DNA of 64,000 bases from Shewanella avicenniae (GCF_017354945.1 NZ_CP071503.1:1798001-1862000); one strand, 5' to 3'; numbered from the stretch's first letter, positions 27,405 through 36,466 are shown. Notes: generated by a model not told the origin, from the letters alone. Translations and numbers: made by a program.

Positions 27405-27434
27405 AAAAAAAAAAGCCCATTCAAACGAATGGGC
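27405..27434 (-). terminator. Intrinsic terminator of the sRNA candidate
   Basis: Minus-strand stem GCCCATTC/GAATGGGC with a four-base loop (27415-27434), then ten consecutive U (27405-27414). No annotated gene ends here on this strand, which is what reveals the transcript. Confidence 0.88.
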
Positions 27435-27566
27435 AACTAAAAATATCGCAATCAACAAATTGAAGGAAGGAAGTCAAGCATAAGAACCTTGAGCAAACTT
27501 TCTAACACTATCAACTAGGCTTGATGCCTATCGTTGATAAGAGAGTTAAGCTCGTCCTCAACATGC
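27405..27566 (-). ncRNA. Candidate small RNA, about 160 nt
   Basis: A complete transcription unit on the minus strand with no substantial coding frame: promoter at 27572-27600, predicted start near 27564-27567, and an intrinsic terminator at 27405-27434. Near the 5' part a hairpin forms from TATCAAC/GTTGATA plus TAGGC/GCCTA around ATCAA (27509-27539). A pyrimidine-rich stretch ACTTCCTTCCTTCAA (on the minus strand, about 27458-27475) could pair with Shine-Dalgarno sequences of target mRNAs, and the terminator ends in ten U, a usual Hfq-binding feature. I do not recognise an Rfam family. A 17-20 codon frame overlaps the 5' half, so a dual or peptide-coding transcript is an alternative. Confidence 0.6.
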
Positions 27567-27571
27567 TGTGC

Positions 27572-27600
27572 ATTCTAGGCCTCGGCAGATTTTTCAACAA
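27572..27600 (-). promoter_or_regulatory. Candidate sRNA promoter
   Basis: Minus-strand TTGTTG (27595-27600), 17-base spacer, TAGAAT (27572-27577). Confidence 0.6.
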
Positions 27601-27886
27601 ACGAGAAAAATTGTAGGTCTACATTAGAAAAACTAATGTCGTGACATTCATCAAACTCCCATGAATGCTGATTCTATAGGGTTTTAACTAATATTTGCTT
27701 TTATCTGCATAAATAATCAATTTGTTTTTTTTATCCGTAATCACGCTTTTTTTACAAATGTTACGCCTTAGACACAACCCTTTTCAATTGCGCACTTTTC
27801 ATCTCAAATAATCGCATTATATTTACTAGCCTGCGCTGCAGTTTGGCGCCATCAATTTGACTAATGACGAAATATAGGCGGAGTCC

Positions 27887-30055
27887 ATGCTTAATAAGCA
27901 CAAAATCGTATGTTTAGCACTCACACTGGTCAGTTCGGCGGTAATGACCGGCTGTAACTCGACCGCAACCGATAAGCAAGTCGATGCAAAACTAGTGAAT
28001 AAATTGAACTATCCGATAACACGTAAAACTGACTTCAGTGAGGTGTTACACGGAACAACAGTTGCTGATCCTTATCGCTACTTGGAAGAAAATAATGCAG
28101 AGACGGACGCGTGGGTCAAAGCACAGCAGCAGTTTGGCAAACAATATTTAACCGCCATTCCTAACAAGCAAGCGTTAGTGGATCGTATTACCCACCTTTG
28201 GAATTACGAAAAGTTTTCTGCGCCATTTGAAAAGGGCAAGCGCAGTTTTTATTACCGTAATGATGGGCTGCAGGCACAATCGGTGCTGTATGTGAAAGAG
28301 GCGGATGGCAGCGAGCGAGTATTACTGGACCCTAATCAGTTATCAACCGATGGCACAGTCGCGTTAAGCGGCGTGGATGTCAGCGAAGACGGCAACACCT
28401 TGGCGTATGGTGTGTCGGCATCGGGTTCTGATTGGCAATCTTGGCACTTTATTGATGTGGCCAGCGGCAAAAAGCTGGAAGATGAACTGCAATGGATTAA
28501 GTTTTCCTCCGCTACTTGGAACATGCAAAACACAGGCGTCTACTACGCGCGTTATGATGCACCGAAGGGCGGTGATGTGATGGCCGACGTCAACTACGGC
28601 CAGAAAGTGTATTTCCATAAAATGGGCACTGCCCAAGCTGAAGATACGCTCGTATTTGAACGTCCAGATAATCCAGATTGGGGCTTTGGTATCAGCGTCA
28701 GTGACGATGGTAACTACCTGTTGCTTCCGGTGTCGCAAGGTACGGATAGTCGCAACCGCTTCTTTTATAAATCATTGGCTGACAATGGTCCTGTGATTGC
28801 ATTGATCCCTGAGCTGGAAGCGGAGTTTAGTTTTATCGGCAATGATAAAACCCGTTTCTATTTTAAAACTGACTATCAAGCACCTAATGGCAAAGTGATT
28901 GCCATTGATATTCGTCATCCAGAAAAAGCGCAATGGAAAACCATTATTGCGGAATCTGCCGACCCAATTGCATCGGTTGCGCTGATTAATGAGCATTTGG
29001 TGGTAAGTTCGCTGCATGATGTGCTGGGCAAAATGGCGATTTATTCAATGAATGGTGCTAAACGGCAAGATGTGGAGATGCCTGGACAAGGCACTGTGAT
29101 TGGCCCTTATGGCAGTGCAAAGAAAGATTACTTTTATTACAGCTATAACAGCTACATTCAGCCTGAGTCGATCTATAAGTTTGACTTCAAAACCTCGTCG
29201 TCCACCGTTTATAAACAACCGCAGGTTGCCTTTAACCCTGACGACTACCAATCAGAGCAGGTGTTTTACACCAGCAAAGATGGTACGCGAGTGCCGATGA
29301 TGATTTCCTATAAAAAAGGGCTGAAGAAGAACGGCGATAATCCAACCTTACTTTACGCTTATGGTGGCTTTGCCATTTCTATGACGCCACGTTTCAGTGC
29401 TGCCAATATTGCGTGGATGGATCTCGGTGGGATTTATGCGGTACCTAACATTCGTGGCGGTGCCGAATATGGTGAAGGTTGGCACCAAGCCGGGATGTTC
29501 GATAAAAAGCAAAACGTGTTTGATGACTATTTTGCCGCGGCTGAATACTTGATTGCCAAGGGCTATACCAATAGCACAAAGATCGGTGCTTATGGCCGTA
29601 GTAATGGCGGTTTGTTGATGGGCGCAACCGTGACACAACGTCCCGAACTGTTTGCCGCGGTGTTGCCCGCCGTTGGTGTACTCGACATGTTACGCTTCCA
29701 AAAATTCACTATTGGATGGGCATGGACGAGTGAGTATGGCAGTGCCGATAACGCCGATCAGTTCCCTGCATTGTTGGCCTATTCGCCATACCATAACGTC
29801 AAAGCTCAAGCCTATCCGGCAACCATGATCATGACAGCCGATCACGATGACCGTGTGGTGCCAGCGCACAGCTTTAAGTTTGCGGCAATGATGCAAGCTA
29901 AGCAGCAAGGGGACAAACCGGTCATTATGCGCATCGAAAGTAACGCCGGTCACGGCGCAGGTAAACCGACTGCGATGAAGATCGATGAAGCGGCTGATAT
30001 CTACGGATTTTTGTGGCATTCGTTTGGGCTGACTTTGCCTAGCCAAATCGACTGA
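27887..30055 (+). CDS. Prolyl oligopeptidase family serine peptidase, lipoprotein
   Basis: A 722-aa S9A family peptidase that cleaves short peptides after proline. The N-terminus has a lipoprotein signal ending in AVMTGC, so the mature protein is lipid-anchored, facing the periplasm or outer membrane. A seven-bladed propeller domain (about 100-440) is followed by the alpha/beta hydrolase domain with the catalytic Ser in GRSNGGLL (S572), Asp in DHDDRVVP (652-659) and His in SNAGHGAG (H689). Length is normal for the family. ATG at 27887 follows GGCGGAG. It stands alone, with a weak terminator downstream. Confidence 0.93.
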   Translation: MLNKHKIVCLALTLVSSAVMTGCNSTATDKQVDAKLVNKLNYPITRKTDFSEVLHGTTVADPYRYLEENNAETDAWVKAQQQFGKQYLTAIPNKQALVDRITHLWNYEKFSAPFEKGKRSFYYRNDGLQAQSVLYVKEADGSERVLLDPNQLSTDGTVALSGVDVSEDGNTLAYGVSASGSDWQSWHFIDVASGKKLEDELQWIKFSSATWNMQNTGVYYARYDAPKGGDVMADVNYGQKVYFHKMGTAQAEDTLVFERPDNPDWGFGISVSDDGNYLLLPVSQGTDSRNRFFYKSLADNGPVIALIPELEAEFSFIGNDKTRFYFKTDYQAPNGKVIAIDIRHPEKAQWKTIIAESADPIASVALINEHLVVSSLHDVLGKMAIYSMNGAKRQDVEMPGQGTVIGPYGSAKKDYFYYSYNSYIQPESIYKFDFKTSSSTVYKQPQVAFNPDDYQSEQVFYTSKDGTRVPMMISYKKGLKKNGDNPTLLYAYGGFAISMTPRFSAANIAWMDLGGIYAVPNIRGGAEYGEGWHQAGMFDKKQNVFDDYFAAAEYLIAKGYTNSTKIGAYGRSNGGLLMGATVTQRPELFAAVLPAVGVLDMLRFQKFTIGWAWTSEYGSADNADQFPALLAYSPYHNVKAQAYPATMIMTADHDDRVVPAHSFKFAAMMQAKQQGDKPVIMRIESNAGHGAGKPTAMKIDEAADIYGFLWHSFGLTLPSQID

Positions 30056-30088
30056 TTAAGGCAAGGTTAAGCTTCACAAAAATAAACT

Positions 30089-30108
30089 GGAGGCCTTGTG
30101 CCTCCTTT
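30089..30108 (+). terminator. Weak terminator after prolyl oligopeptidase gene
   Basis: Stem GGAGGC/GCCTCC with a five-base loop followed by only three T. It may attenuate rather than end transcription. Confidence 0.4.
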
Positions 30109-30120
30109 GCCTTGTGGCCA

Positions 30121-30149
30121 TTCACAATCCTCGGCCGTATCGGTATAGT
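30121..30149 (+). promoter_or_regulatory. Candidate promoter of ybgC-tol-pal operon
   Basis: TTCACA (30121-30126), 17-base spacer, TATAGT (30144-30149), 35 bases before the ybgC ATG. Confidence 0.55.
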
Positions 30150-30183
30150 AGGCGTCATTTATTGTAGGGATCGAGCAAGAAAG

Positions 30184-30585
30184 ATGTTTCGCTGGCCGAT
30201 TACAGTTTATTATGAGGATACCGACGCTGGTGGCGTAGTTTATCACTCAAATTATTTAAATTTTTTTGAACGTGCGCGTACCGAGTGGCTTCGAGCACTT
30301 GGCATTAGCCAAACCCAATTATTAGTTGAGGATCTTGCGTTTGTGGTGCGTCATGCGGAGATTGATTTTCGTAAGGCGGCTCGCTTTGAACAACAATTTG
30401 AAGTCGTGACTACCATCGCTGCCACCAAACGTGCCTCGCTGATATTTGATCAACAATTGGTAGACGCTGACGGCCAAGTTTATTGTGCTGCAACGGTTAC
30501 CGTCGTCTCTGTTTCGCTGTCGCGAATGAAACCCATCGCTATTCCGCCCCACATTTTGCAGGAGTTTACGCAAGGTGAATGCTGA
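30184..30585 (+). CDS. ybgC: Tol-Pal-associated acyl-CoA thioesterase
   Basis: A 133-aa hotdog-fold thioesterase of the 4-hydroxybenzoyl-CoA type that acts on short acyl-CoA. The active-site signature [25 protein letters not shown] is near the N-terminus. I chose ATG 30184, which has AAGAAAG just upstream; the frame is open further to 30112 but that part overlaps the promoter. It is the first gene of the tol-pal operon and overlaps the tolQ start by 11 bases, so translation is coupled. Confidence 0.95.
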   Translation: MFRWPITVYYEDTDAGGVVYHSNYLNFFERARTEWLRALGISQTQLLVEDLAFVVRHAEIDFRKAARFEQQFEVVTTIAATKRASLIFDQQLVDADGQVYCAATVTVVSVSLSRMKPIAIPPHILQEFTQGEC

Positions 30586-31264
30586 AATTTCGTTTATCGG
30601 ACTGTTCTTACAAGCCAGTTTACTGGTGAAGTTTGTGATGTTGACCTTGTTAACACTTTCCATCGTGTCATGGGGGGTGATCTTACAACGTCGCCGCGTA
30701 TTAGGTGATGCTCGCCGTAACGCAACAAAATTTGAAGAAAAATTTTGGTCGGGCGTGGATCTGAATAAGTTTTATCAAGAGTTATCTGCCAGACAAGATG
30801 GCAATGTCGGCATGGAAAGTATGTTTGTCTCCGGCTTTAAAGAATATGCCCGTTTAAGCAAAACCAGTCATCGTGTACCTGAAGCGATTATGGATGGCAG
30901 CTATCGTGCAATGCGCATTGCCTTGTCGAAAGAGCTTGAAAAGATGGAAACCCATCTGCCGCTGCTGGCCACCATTGGTTCTACCAGCCCCTACATCGGC
31001 TTGTTCGGCACTGTGTGGGGGATCATGAATGCCTTTATTGCATTGGGTGCTGTGCAAAACGCGACATTGGCGATGGTGGCACCGGGTATTGCTGAAGCTT
31101 TGATTGCTACCGCAATGGGCTTGTTCGCGGCAATTCCGGCCGTTATTGCCTACAACCGTTTTTCAACCCAAGTGGAAAAATTGGAAGTAGCTTATGCCAA
31201 CTTTATGGAAGAGTTCTCCAGTATTCTGCATCGTCAGGCGTATAGCGACAGGGCAGAAGTATGA
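30575..31264 (+). CDS. tolQ: Tol-Pal system inner membrane protein TolQ
   Basis: Proton-channel subunit of the Tol motor, homologous to ExbB and MotA, which uses the proton gradient to constrict the outer membrane at division. The 229-aa protein has three membrane helices: residues about 8-30, and two in the C-terminal half including [26 protein letters not shown] start at 30575 overlaps ybgC. The stop overlaps the tolR start as ATGA. Confidence 0.96.
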   Translation: MNAEISFIGLFLQASLLVKFVMLTLLTLSIVSWGVILQRRRVLGDARRNATKFEEKFWSGVDLNKFYQELSARQDGNVGMESMFVSGFKEYARLSKTSHRVPEAIMDGSYRAMRIALSKELEKMETHLPLLATIGSTSPYIGLFGTVWGIMNAFIALGAVQNATLAMVAPGIAEALIATAMGLFAAIPAVIAYNRFSTQVEKLEVAYANFMEEFSSILHRQAYSDRAEV

Positions 31265-31698
31265 ACCAAGGATACCAGCGTAAGCGGCGCAGACCGGTCG
31301 CTGAAATCAACGTGGTTCCGTACATCGACGTAATGTTGGTGCTGTTGATCATCTTTATGGTGACTGCGCCGATTGTGTCGCAAGGTGTCAAAGTGGATTT
31401 GCCGCAAGCCTCAGCTGAACCCTTGTCGGCGGACAGTAAGCCGCCGATCATTGTGTCGATTGATGCTGATGGTGCCTACTTTGTTACCGATGGTGCCAGC
31501 CCTATTAAGGCCGAAGCCAGTGTTCAAAGTGCCACTGCACACGTATTAGCGATTCTCACTGATGAACCTGAGCGTCCAGTCGTCGTTAAAGGTGATCGCA
31601 CTATCGCGTATGAAAAAGTTATTCAACTGATGGCCACGTTAAAAGCTGCAGGCTTACCATCGGTTGGCTTAATGACTGAATCACCGGAGGATAATTAA
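31261..31698 (+). CDS. tolR: Tol-Pal system inner membrane protein TolR
   Basis: ExbD-like partner of TolQ. The 145-aa protein has a short cytoplasmic N-terminus, one membrane helix with the conserved Asp in [16 protein letters not shown], and a periplasmic domain. That Asp is the proton-carrying residue in the family. It overlaps tolQ by four bases and abuts tolA directly. Confidence 0.96.
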   Translation: MNQGYQRKRRRPVAEINVVPYIDVMLVLLIIFMVTAPIVSQGVKVDLPQASAEPLSADSKPPIIVSIDADGAYFVTDGASPIKAEASVQSATAHVLAILTDEPERPVVVKGDRTIAYEKVIQLMATLKAAGLPSVGLMTESPEDN

Positions 31699-32688
31699 GT
31701 GTCCGGTAATCAGAATATGAAAACACCGTTGATTATTTCTGCCATGTTGCACTTAGGGGTGATTGGCGCATTGGCGTTGAATATCGATTTTTCTAAGCCC
31801 ACGCCGTCGATGGTGATGAATGCCACTCTTGAACCGACGCCTGATGCTAAGCCAAAGCCAGAAGCGTTAAAGGCGGTCGCCGTTGATCAAGAGAAAGTGG
31901 ATGATTACATCAAGAAAGTGCGGCAAGACCGTGCGGACGCCGCCCGTAAAGAGCGCGATCGCCAAGCTGAGTTAGACCGTAAGGCAGACGACGCCCGTAA
32001 GGCGCGTGAGCAAGAACAACAACGGATCCAGAAACTTGCGGAACAACGCAAGCAGCAAGAGCTAGAAACCCAAAAAGCCGCAGCCGCCGCAGAGGCCGCA
32101 CGGCTAAAACAGCAGCAAGAGCAAGAAAAGGCTGCGAAAGCCGAAGCTGCGCGTAAGCAAAAAGAGCAGGAACAACAAGCAGCGGAAGACGCCGCCAAAA
32201 AAGCGGAAGCGAAACGCAAGGCTGAAGAGGCTGCAGCTAAAAAGGCTGAAGCCGAGCGTAAGGCGCGCGAAGAAGCTGAGCGTAAAGCCCGTGAAGAAGC
32301 TGACCGCAAGCGTAAAGCTGAAGAAGCAAAACGTCAGCAAGAGTTAGAAATGCAGCAAGCACTTGCTGCTGAGCAGGCACAATTGAGTGCCGCACGCTCA
32401 CGGCAAGTGATGAGTGAAGTTGATAAATATAAGGCGATGATCACCTCGACCATTCAACGCAATTTGGTGGTGGACGATTCAATGCGCGGCAAAACCTGTA
32501 AGGTACAGGTGCGGTTAGCGCCTGATGGCTTCGTTACCAACTTGAGTATTTTGAGTGGTGATGCTCAGGTGTGTCGTGCGGCGCAAAGTGCAATTAACAA
32601 AGCGGGACGGCTACCGGTGTCACCACAGCCAGATGTTTATCAACAGATGAAAGAAATTAACCTGGAAGTAAGACCTGAGTTTAATTAA
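31699..32688 (+). CDS. tolA: Tol-Pal system protein TolA
   Basis: Links the TolQR motor to Pal and TolB across the periplasm. The 329-aa protein has an N-terminal membrane helix (about residues 10-28), a long Ala/Lys/Glu/Arg/Gln-rich helical domain (about 60-235) and a C-terminal globular domain with KTCKVQVRLAPDGFVTNLSILSG and conserved Cys residues. The start is GTG at 31699, one base after the tolR stop, with GGAGG upstream; ATG 31717 is a possible alternative. Shorter than E. coli TolA (421 aa) through the helical part, which varies. Confidence 0.94.
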   Translation: MSGNQNMKTPLIISAMLHLGVIGALALNIDFSKPTPSMVMNATLEPTPDAKPKPEALKAVAVDQEKVDDYIKKVRQDRADAARKERDRQAELDRKADDARKAREQEQQRIQKLAEQRKQQELETQKAAAAAEAARLKQQQEQEKAAKAEAARKQKEQEQQAAEDAAKKAEAKRKAEEAAAKKAEAERKAREEAERKAREEADRKRKAEEAKRQQELEMQQALAAEQAQLSAARSRQVMSEVDKYKAMITSTIQRNLVVDDSMRGKTCKVQVRLAPDGFVTNLSILSGDAQVCRAAQSAINKAGRLPVSPQPDVYQQMKEINLEVRPEFN

Positions 32689-32697
32689 AGGAGTCAC

Positions 32698-34023
32698 ATG
32701 AAAGCGTTTGTTAAAGGTCTAATGTTACTCTGCGTGTTGATGGTCAAGCCCTCATTCGCAGCATTGGATATTGTGATTACAGAAGGTGTTGATGCTGCGC
32801 GTCCTATCGCCGTGGTGCCATTTGTCTGGCAAGGCAATGGCGTTGCGCCAACGTCGATCTCAGAAGTGGTTGCCAGTGATTTAACACGAAGTGGTACCTT
32901 TAAGCCGCTCGACGAGACTGGGCTAGGGCAGCGTGCCATCGGTCAATTGGCTGAATTTAATGCTGAATTGTGGCGCAACGTTGCGGCTGAAGCGGTGTTG
33001 ATGGGCAGCATTAAGCCTTATGGTGCGAACCAATATTTGGTCAGCTTTGACCTGGTGGATCTGGTTAAGGCGCAGATGCAAGGTGCCGGACCTCAGTCAA
33101 AAAATGAGTATTTGCTGGATAGCCGCCAAACCGTGATCAGTGCCGAACAGTTTCGTCAGTATGGCCACCGCATCAGCGACATCGTTTACGAAAAACTCAC
33201 CGGCGTGAAGGGCGCATTTTTGACACGTATCGCTTATGTGGTAGTCGATCGTCGTCAGACGAATGCCTATCAGCTGATGATCGCCGATTATGATGGTTAT
33301 AACGAACAGATGTTGCTGCGCTCACCGGAACCGCTGATGTCGCCATCATGGTCACCAGACGGTCGTAAGTTGGCGTATGTGAGCTTCGAAAACAAAACGG
33401 CTGAAATCTATGTGCAGGATATCTACAGTCGCACTCGTATTAAAGTGACCAGTTATCCGGGCATTAACGGTTCTCCGAGCTTTTCACCCGACGGCACTAA
33501 GTTGGCGGTGACCTTATCAAAAGATGGTCAGCCTGAAATTTATGTCGTGGACATCGCGACCGGCGCACTTAAACGCGTGACCAATCATTACGCGATTGAT
33601 ACTGAGCCATCGTGGTTCCCTGATGGAAAGTCATTGCTGTTCACCTCTGAACGCGGTGGTCGTCCACAAATATATCAAGTTGAACTGGCGACTAATCGCG
33701 TTACCCGTTTGACCTTTGATGGTGAATGGAACTTAGGTGGCACCGTCACACCAGACGGTCGCAGCTTAATTTTCGTTAACCGCACCCAAAGCAAATTTAA
33801 TATTGCGCGCATGGATCTCCAAACCCGCTTTATGCAGGTGTTGACATCTACCAAGCTGGATGAGTCTCCAAGCGTTGCTCCGAACGGTACGATGGTGATT
33901 TATGGTACTACCTATGGCAGCAAACAGGTGTTAGCCGCTGTTTCAGTCGATGGACGCTTTAAAGCTCGTTTACCGTCTGGCGAAGGCGATGTTAAGTCTC
34001 CCGCTTGGTCACCATTTTTATAA
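32698..34023 (+). CDS. tolB: Tol-Pal system periplasmic protein TolB
   Basis: Periplasmic beta-propeller that binds Pal and TolA. The 441-aa precursor has a Sec signal peptide (cleaved after about residue 21, at SFA), an N-terminal alpha/beta domain and a six-bladed propeller marked by repeated [44 protein letters not shown] and [14 protein letters not shown] units. It begins after AAAGGAG, 9 bases downstream of tolA. Confidence 0.97.
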   Translation: MKAFVKGLMLLCVLMVKPSFAALDIVITEGVDAARPIAVVPFVWQGNGVAPTSISEVVASDLTRSGTFKPLDETGLGQRAIGQLAEFNAELWRNVAAEAVLMGSIKPYGANQYLVSFDLVDLVKAQMQGAGPQSKNEYLLDSRQTVISAEQFRQYGHRISDIVYEKLTGVKGAFLTRIAYVVVDRRQTNAYQLMIADYDGYNEQMLLRSPEPLMSPSWSPDGRKLAYVSFENKTAEIYVQDIYSRTRIKVTSYPGINGSPSFSPDGTKLAVTLSKDGQPEIYVVDIATGALKRVTNHYAIDTEPSWFPDGKSLLFTSERGGRPQIYQVELATNRVTRLTFDGEWNLGGTVTPDGRSLIFVNRTQSKFNIARMDLQTRFMQVLTSTKLDESPSVAPNGTMVIYGTTYGSKQVLAAVSVDGRFKARLPSGEGDVKSPAWSPFL

Positions 34024-34052
34024 CAACAAACGATTTAAACAAGGAACACATA

Positions 34053-34598
34053 ATGGAATTCAATAAGATTGTAAAAGCACTGGTTGTTACCCTGCCGCTG
34101 ATGACATTAGCCGCTTGTAGTTCAACCTCAGAAACCGATACTGCAGCGGGTGATGCAACAACAGGTGGTGCTGGTCAATACGGCAGTGGTGCCAATGGTG
34201 GGATTGAAATGGGTGGCGCAAACCCAGTGTTGTCTGCTGAAGAACAACAACGCCAGAAGTTTCAAGAACTGCGTCAAGACAGCATTATCTATTTTGACTT
34301 CGACCGCAGTGAGATCCGCGCCGATTACGCCAGTCTGTTAGAAGCACATGCTGATTACCTCAGCAGCCACCCAAGTGTACGAGTGTTGATTGAAGGTCAC
34401 ACCGATGAACGCGGTACTCCAGAATACAACATTGCCTTGGGCGAGCGCCGTGCCAAAGCGGTGGCTAAATATCTGCAAGGATTAGGCGTATTGCCAAGCC
34501 AGATGAGCATTGTGAGCTATGGTGAAGAAAAACCTGCCGATATGACACATTCTGCCGATGGTGAAGCGAAGAACCGCCGTGCCGTTTTAGTTTATTAA
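34053..34598 (+). CDS. pal: Peptidoglycan-associated lipoprotein Pal
   Basis: Outer-membrane lipoprotein that binds peptidoglycan and the Tol proteins. The 181-aa precursor has a lipobox LAAC (Cys near residue 22), a Gly-rich linker, and an OmpA-like domain with IYFDFDRSEIRADY and IEGHTDERGTPEYNIALGERRA, which bind diaminopimelate. ATG 34053 follows AAGGAA; the frame to 34005 upstream overlaps tolB and is not used. Confidence 0.97.
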   Translation: MEFNKIVKALVVTLPLMTLAACSSTSETDTAAGDATTGGAGQYGSGANGGIEMGGANPVLSAEEQQRQKFQELRQDSIIYFDFDRSEIRADYASLLEAHADYLSSHPSVRVLIEGHTDERGTPEYNIALGERRAKAVAKYLQGLGVLPSQMSIVSYGEEKPADMTHSADGEAKNRRAVLVY

Positions 34599-34610
34599 GG
34601 ATAAGAGTCA

Positions 34611-35354
34611 ATGAAAAAATCACTTATCGCCGTTGCATTGTTGCTGACTGGTGCTGCGCAAGCAGCACCTGCACCGGTAGAAGAAGTGGGGGGCGGCGGC
34701 AGTGCCGCCGACCGTATCGCCAGATTAGAGCGGATTATCAAAGCGCGTCAGCAATCTGAAGTCGATATGCAGCAACGTTTGGATGCTCTGCAACAGGAAG
34801 TGTTGGATTTACGTGGTTTAACTGAACAGCAAAACTACCAAATCCAGCAGATGTTGCAGCGTCAGCGCCAGTTATACGATGAAATTACTAAAGCGACGAG
34901 TTCACAACCCGCGCCAAGCGCTGCGGTGGCTCAGCCAAGTGTTACTGCGCCAGCAGCTACTGCCACTTCGTCGTTATCAGAGACTGATTCTTATCAGCAA
35001 GCGGTTGATCTGGTGCTGAAACAGCGCAAGTATGACGAAGCCATTCCAGCGTTTAAGAGTTTCATCAGCCAATATCCAAATTCAAATTTTGCCGACAACG
35101 CAAATTATTGGTTGGGACAACTGCTGTACAACCAAGGTGATACCGCTCAAGCGAAGTTGGCGTTTGAAAATGTTGTGACCAACTACAAAGAATCGGGCAA
35201 GCGCCCTGACTCTTTGGTGAAGTTGGCCATGATTGCTGAAAAATCAAACGACAAGAATGGCGCGCGTAATCTCTACAACCAAGTGTTAAGAGAATACGCC
35301 AACAGTGCTGCTGCGCGAATTGCGCAACAACAACTGGCTGCAATTAAGCCATGA
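34611..35354 (+). CDS. cpoB: Cell division coordinator CpoB (YbgF)
   Basis: Periplasmic protein that couples Tol-Pal with PBP1B during division. The 247-aa precursor has a signal peptide (about 18 residues), a trimerising coiled coil (residues about 30-95), a low-complexity Ala/Pro/Thr linker and a C-terminal TPR domain with AVDLVLKQRKYDEAIPAFKSF and NYWLGQLLYNQGD repeats. Last gene of the operon, 12 bases after pal. No obvious terminator separates it from the tRNA-Lys array. Confidence 0.95.
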   Translation: MKKSLIAVALLLTGAAQAAPAPVEEVGGGGSAADRIARLERIIKARQQSEVDMQQRLDALQQEVLDLRGLTEQQNYQIQQMLQRQRQLYDEITKATSSQPAPSAAVAQPSVTAPAATATSSLSETDSYQQAVDLVLKQRKYDEAIPAFKSFISQYPNSNFADNANYWLGQLLYNQGDTAQAKLAFENVVTNYKESGKRPDSLVKLAMIAEKSNDKNGARNLYNQVLREYANSAAARIAQQQLAAIKP

Positions 35355-35429
35355 TTTAACAGCAATTAACCAAAAAAACTCCACCTCGACTGTTTTTCAG
35401 GCAAACAATAAAAAAAGCAGATTTTACGC

Positions 35430-35457
35430 TTGCATGAGAAACTGAAAACGGTATTAT
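35430..35457 (+). promoter_or_regulatory. tRNA-Lys operon promoter
   Basis: TTGCAT (35430-35435), 16-base spacer, TATTAT (35452-35457), then AGGCGCCC, a GC-rich discriminator. Confidence 0.75.
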
Positions 35458-35519
35458 AGGCGCCCACAACGCGGGGCAGCTTAAATAGAAGTGAAAAACG
35501 CGTTGTACAGTTTGAAAAT

Positions 35520-35595
35520 GGGTCGTTAGCTCAGTCGGTAGAGCAGTTGGCTTTTAACCAATTGGTCGAAGGTTCGAATCCTTCACGACCCACCA
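35520..35595 (+). tRNA. tRNA-Lys(TTT), copy 1 of 6
   Basis: 76 nt with encoded CCA. Anticodon TTT in GGCTTTTAACC; acceptor stem GGGTCGT/ACGACCC. Promoter-proximal copy. Confidence 0.98.
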
Positions 35596-35611
35596 TTTCA
35601 AACCCTATGTT

Positions 35612-35687
35612 GGGTCGTTAGCTCAGTCGGTAGAGCAGTTGGCTTTTAACCAATTGGTCGAAGGTTCGAATCCTTCACGACCCACCA
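35612..35687 (+). tRNA. tRNA-Lys(TTT), copy 2 of 6
   Basis: 76 nt, identical to copy 1, CCA encoded; 16-base spacer before it. Confidence 0.98.
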
Positions 35688-35712
35688 TTTTTGATTTGTC
35701 GGTTATCCCTTT

Positions 35713-35788
35713 GGGTCGTTAGCTCAGTCGGTAGAGCAGTTGGCTTTTAACCAATTGGTCGAAGGTTCGAATCCTTCACGACCCACCA
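35713..35788 (+). tRNA. tRNA-Lys(TTT), copy 3 of 6
   Basis: 76 nt, identical to copy 1, CCA encoded; 25-base spacer before it. Confidence 0.98.
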
Positions 35789-35811
35789 TCAAATCAAACC
35801 CCAACATGTAT

Positions 35812-35887
35812 GGGTCGTTAGCTCAGTCGGTAGAGCAGTTGGCTTTTAACCAATTGGTCGAAGGTTCGAATCCTTCACGACCCACCA
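35812..35887 (+). tRNA. tRNA-Lys(TTT), copy 4 of 6
   Basis: 76 nt, identical to copy 1, CCA encoded; 23-base spacer before it. Confidence 0.98.
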
Positions 35888-35908
35888 TTACATGTTGCCC
35901 AATTAGAC

Positions 35909-35984
35909 GGGTCGTTAGCTCAGTCGGTAGAGCAGTTGGCTTTTAACCAATTGGTCGAAGGTTCGAATCCTTCACGACCCACCA
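35909..35984 (+). tRNA. tRNA-Lys(TTT), copy 5 of 6
   Basis: 76 nt, identical to copy 1, CCA encoded; 21-base spacer before it. Confidence 0.98.
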
Positions 35985-36005
35985 TCTAATTCATGCCTAT
36001 ATCAT

Positions 36006-36081
36006 GGGTCGTTAGCTCAGTCGGTAGAGCAGTTGGCTTTTAACCAATTGGTCGAAGGTTCGAATCCTTCACGACCCACCA
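36006..36081 (+). tRNA. tRNA-Lys(TTT), copy 6 of 6
   Basis: 76 nt, identical to copy 1, CCA encoded; 21-base spacer before it. Last copy; the hairpin at 36164-36184 is the next possible stop for the transcript. Confidence 0.98.
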
Positions 36082-36163
36082 TGATGTGTTCTCCTCTGTT
36101 TCACAATTCCGTATCTAAACAAAAACCAGTAGTAGACCATCTGTCTGAGTTATTTCGCCCAAT

Positions 36164-36184
36164 AAAAAAGCGCCCTCAGGCGCC
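36164..36184 (-). terminator. grxA terminator
   Basis: On the minus strand GCGCC-TGAG-GGCGC is followed by six U. On the plus strand the same hairpin is followed by only TTT, so it may weakly end the tRNA-Lys transcript too. Confidence 0.75.
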
Positions 36185-36208
36185 TTTAACGGTTGTTGTC
36201 AGCTCAAA

Positions 36209-36466
36209 TTACAGCATTTCTTTCTCACGAATAAAGGCTTCAAAGTCAGTGCAACCGCCAATTGGGGTTTTATCAACAAAGATTTGTGGCACAGTTTCAA
36301 CTGGCTTACCTACACTTTTTGATAAATCCGCTTTGGTGATCCCTTCTTCATGAATATCAACGTAACGGAATTTAAAATCTTCGTGCTTATCTGCCAATTG
36401 CTCCGCTAACTGTTTTGCGCGAACACAGTATGGGCAGCCTGGACGACCAAAAATAACAACGTGCAT
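36209..36466 (-). CDS. grxA: Glutaredoxin 1
   Basis: An 85-aa glutathione-dependent thiol-disulfide oxidoreductase that reduces ribonucleotide reductase and other proteins. It has the dithiol active site GRPGCPYC (C11, C14) and the glutathione-binding TVPQIFVD and GGCTDFEAF motifs. Length equals E. coli GrxA. ATG 36466 follows AGGAGT; the longer frame to 36502 has no binding site. It ends at its own terminator, convergent with the tRNA-Lys array. Confidence 0.95.
   Translation of the reverse strand: MHVVIFGRPGCPYCVRAKQLAEQLADKHEDFKFRYVDIHEEGITKADLSKSVGKPVETVPQIFVDKTPIGGCTDFEAFIREKEML

Larger units (their letters stand above)
27354..27886. other. 533-base intergenic region with a minus-strand sRNA candidate
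   Basis: No long coding frame. From left to right it holds an inverted repeat TTGCCGTTTT/AAAACGGCAA (27367-27406), a minus-strand terminator (27405-27434), the body and promoter of the sRNA candidate up to 27600, the dyad ACATTAG-N5-CTAATGT at 27621-27639, and the AT-rich upstream region of the prolyl oligopeptidase gene. Confidence 0.7.
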
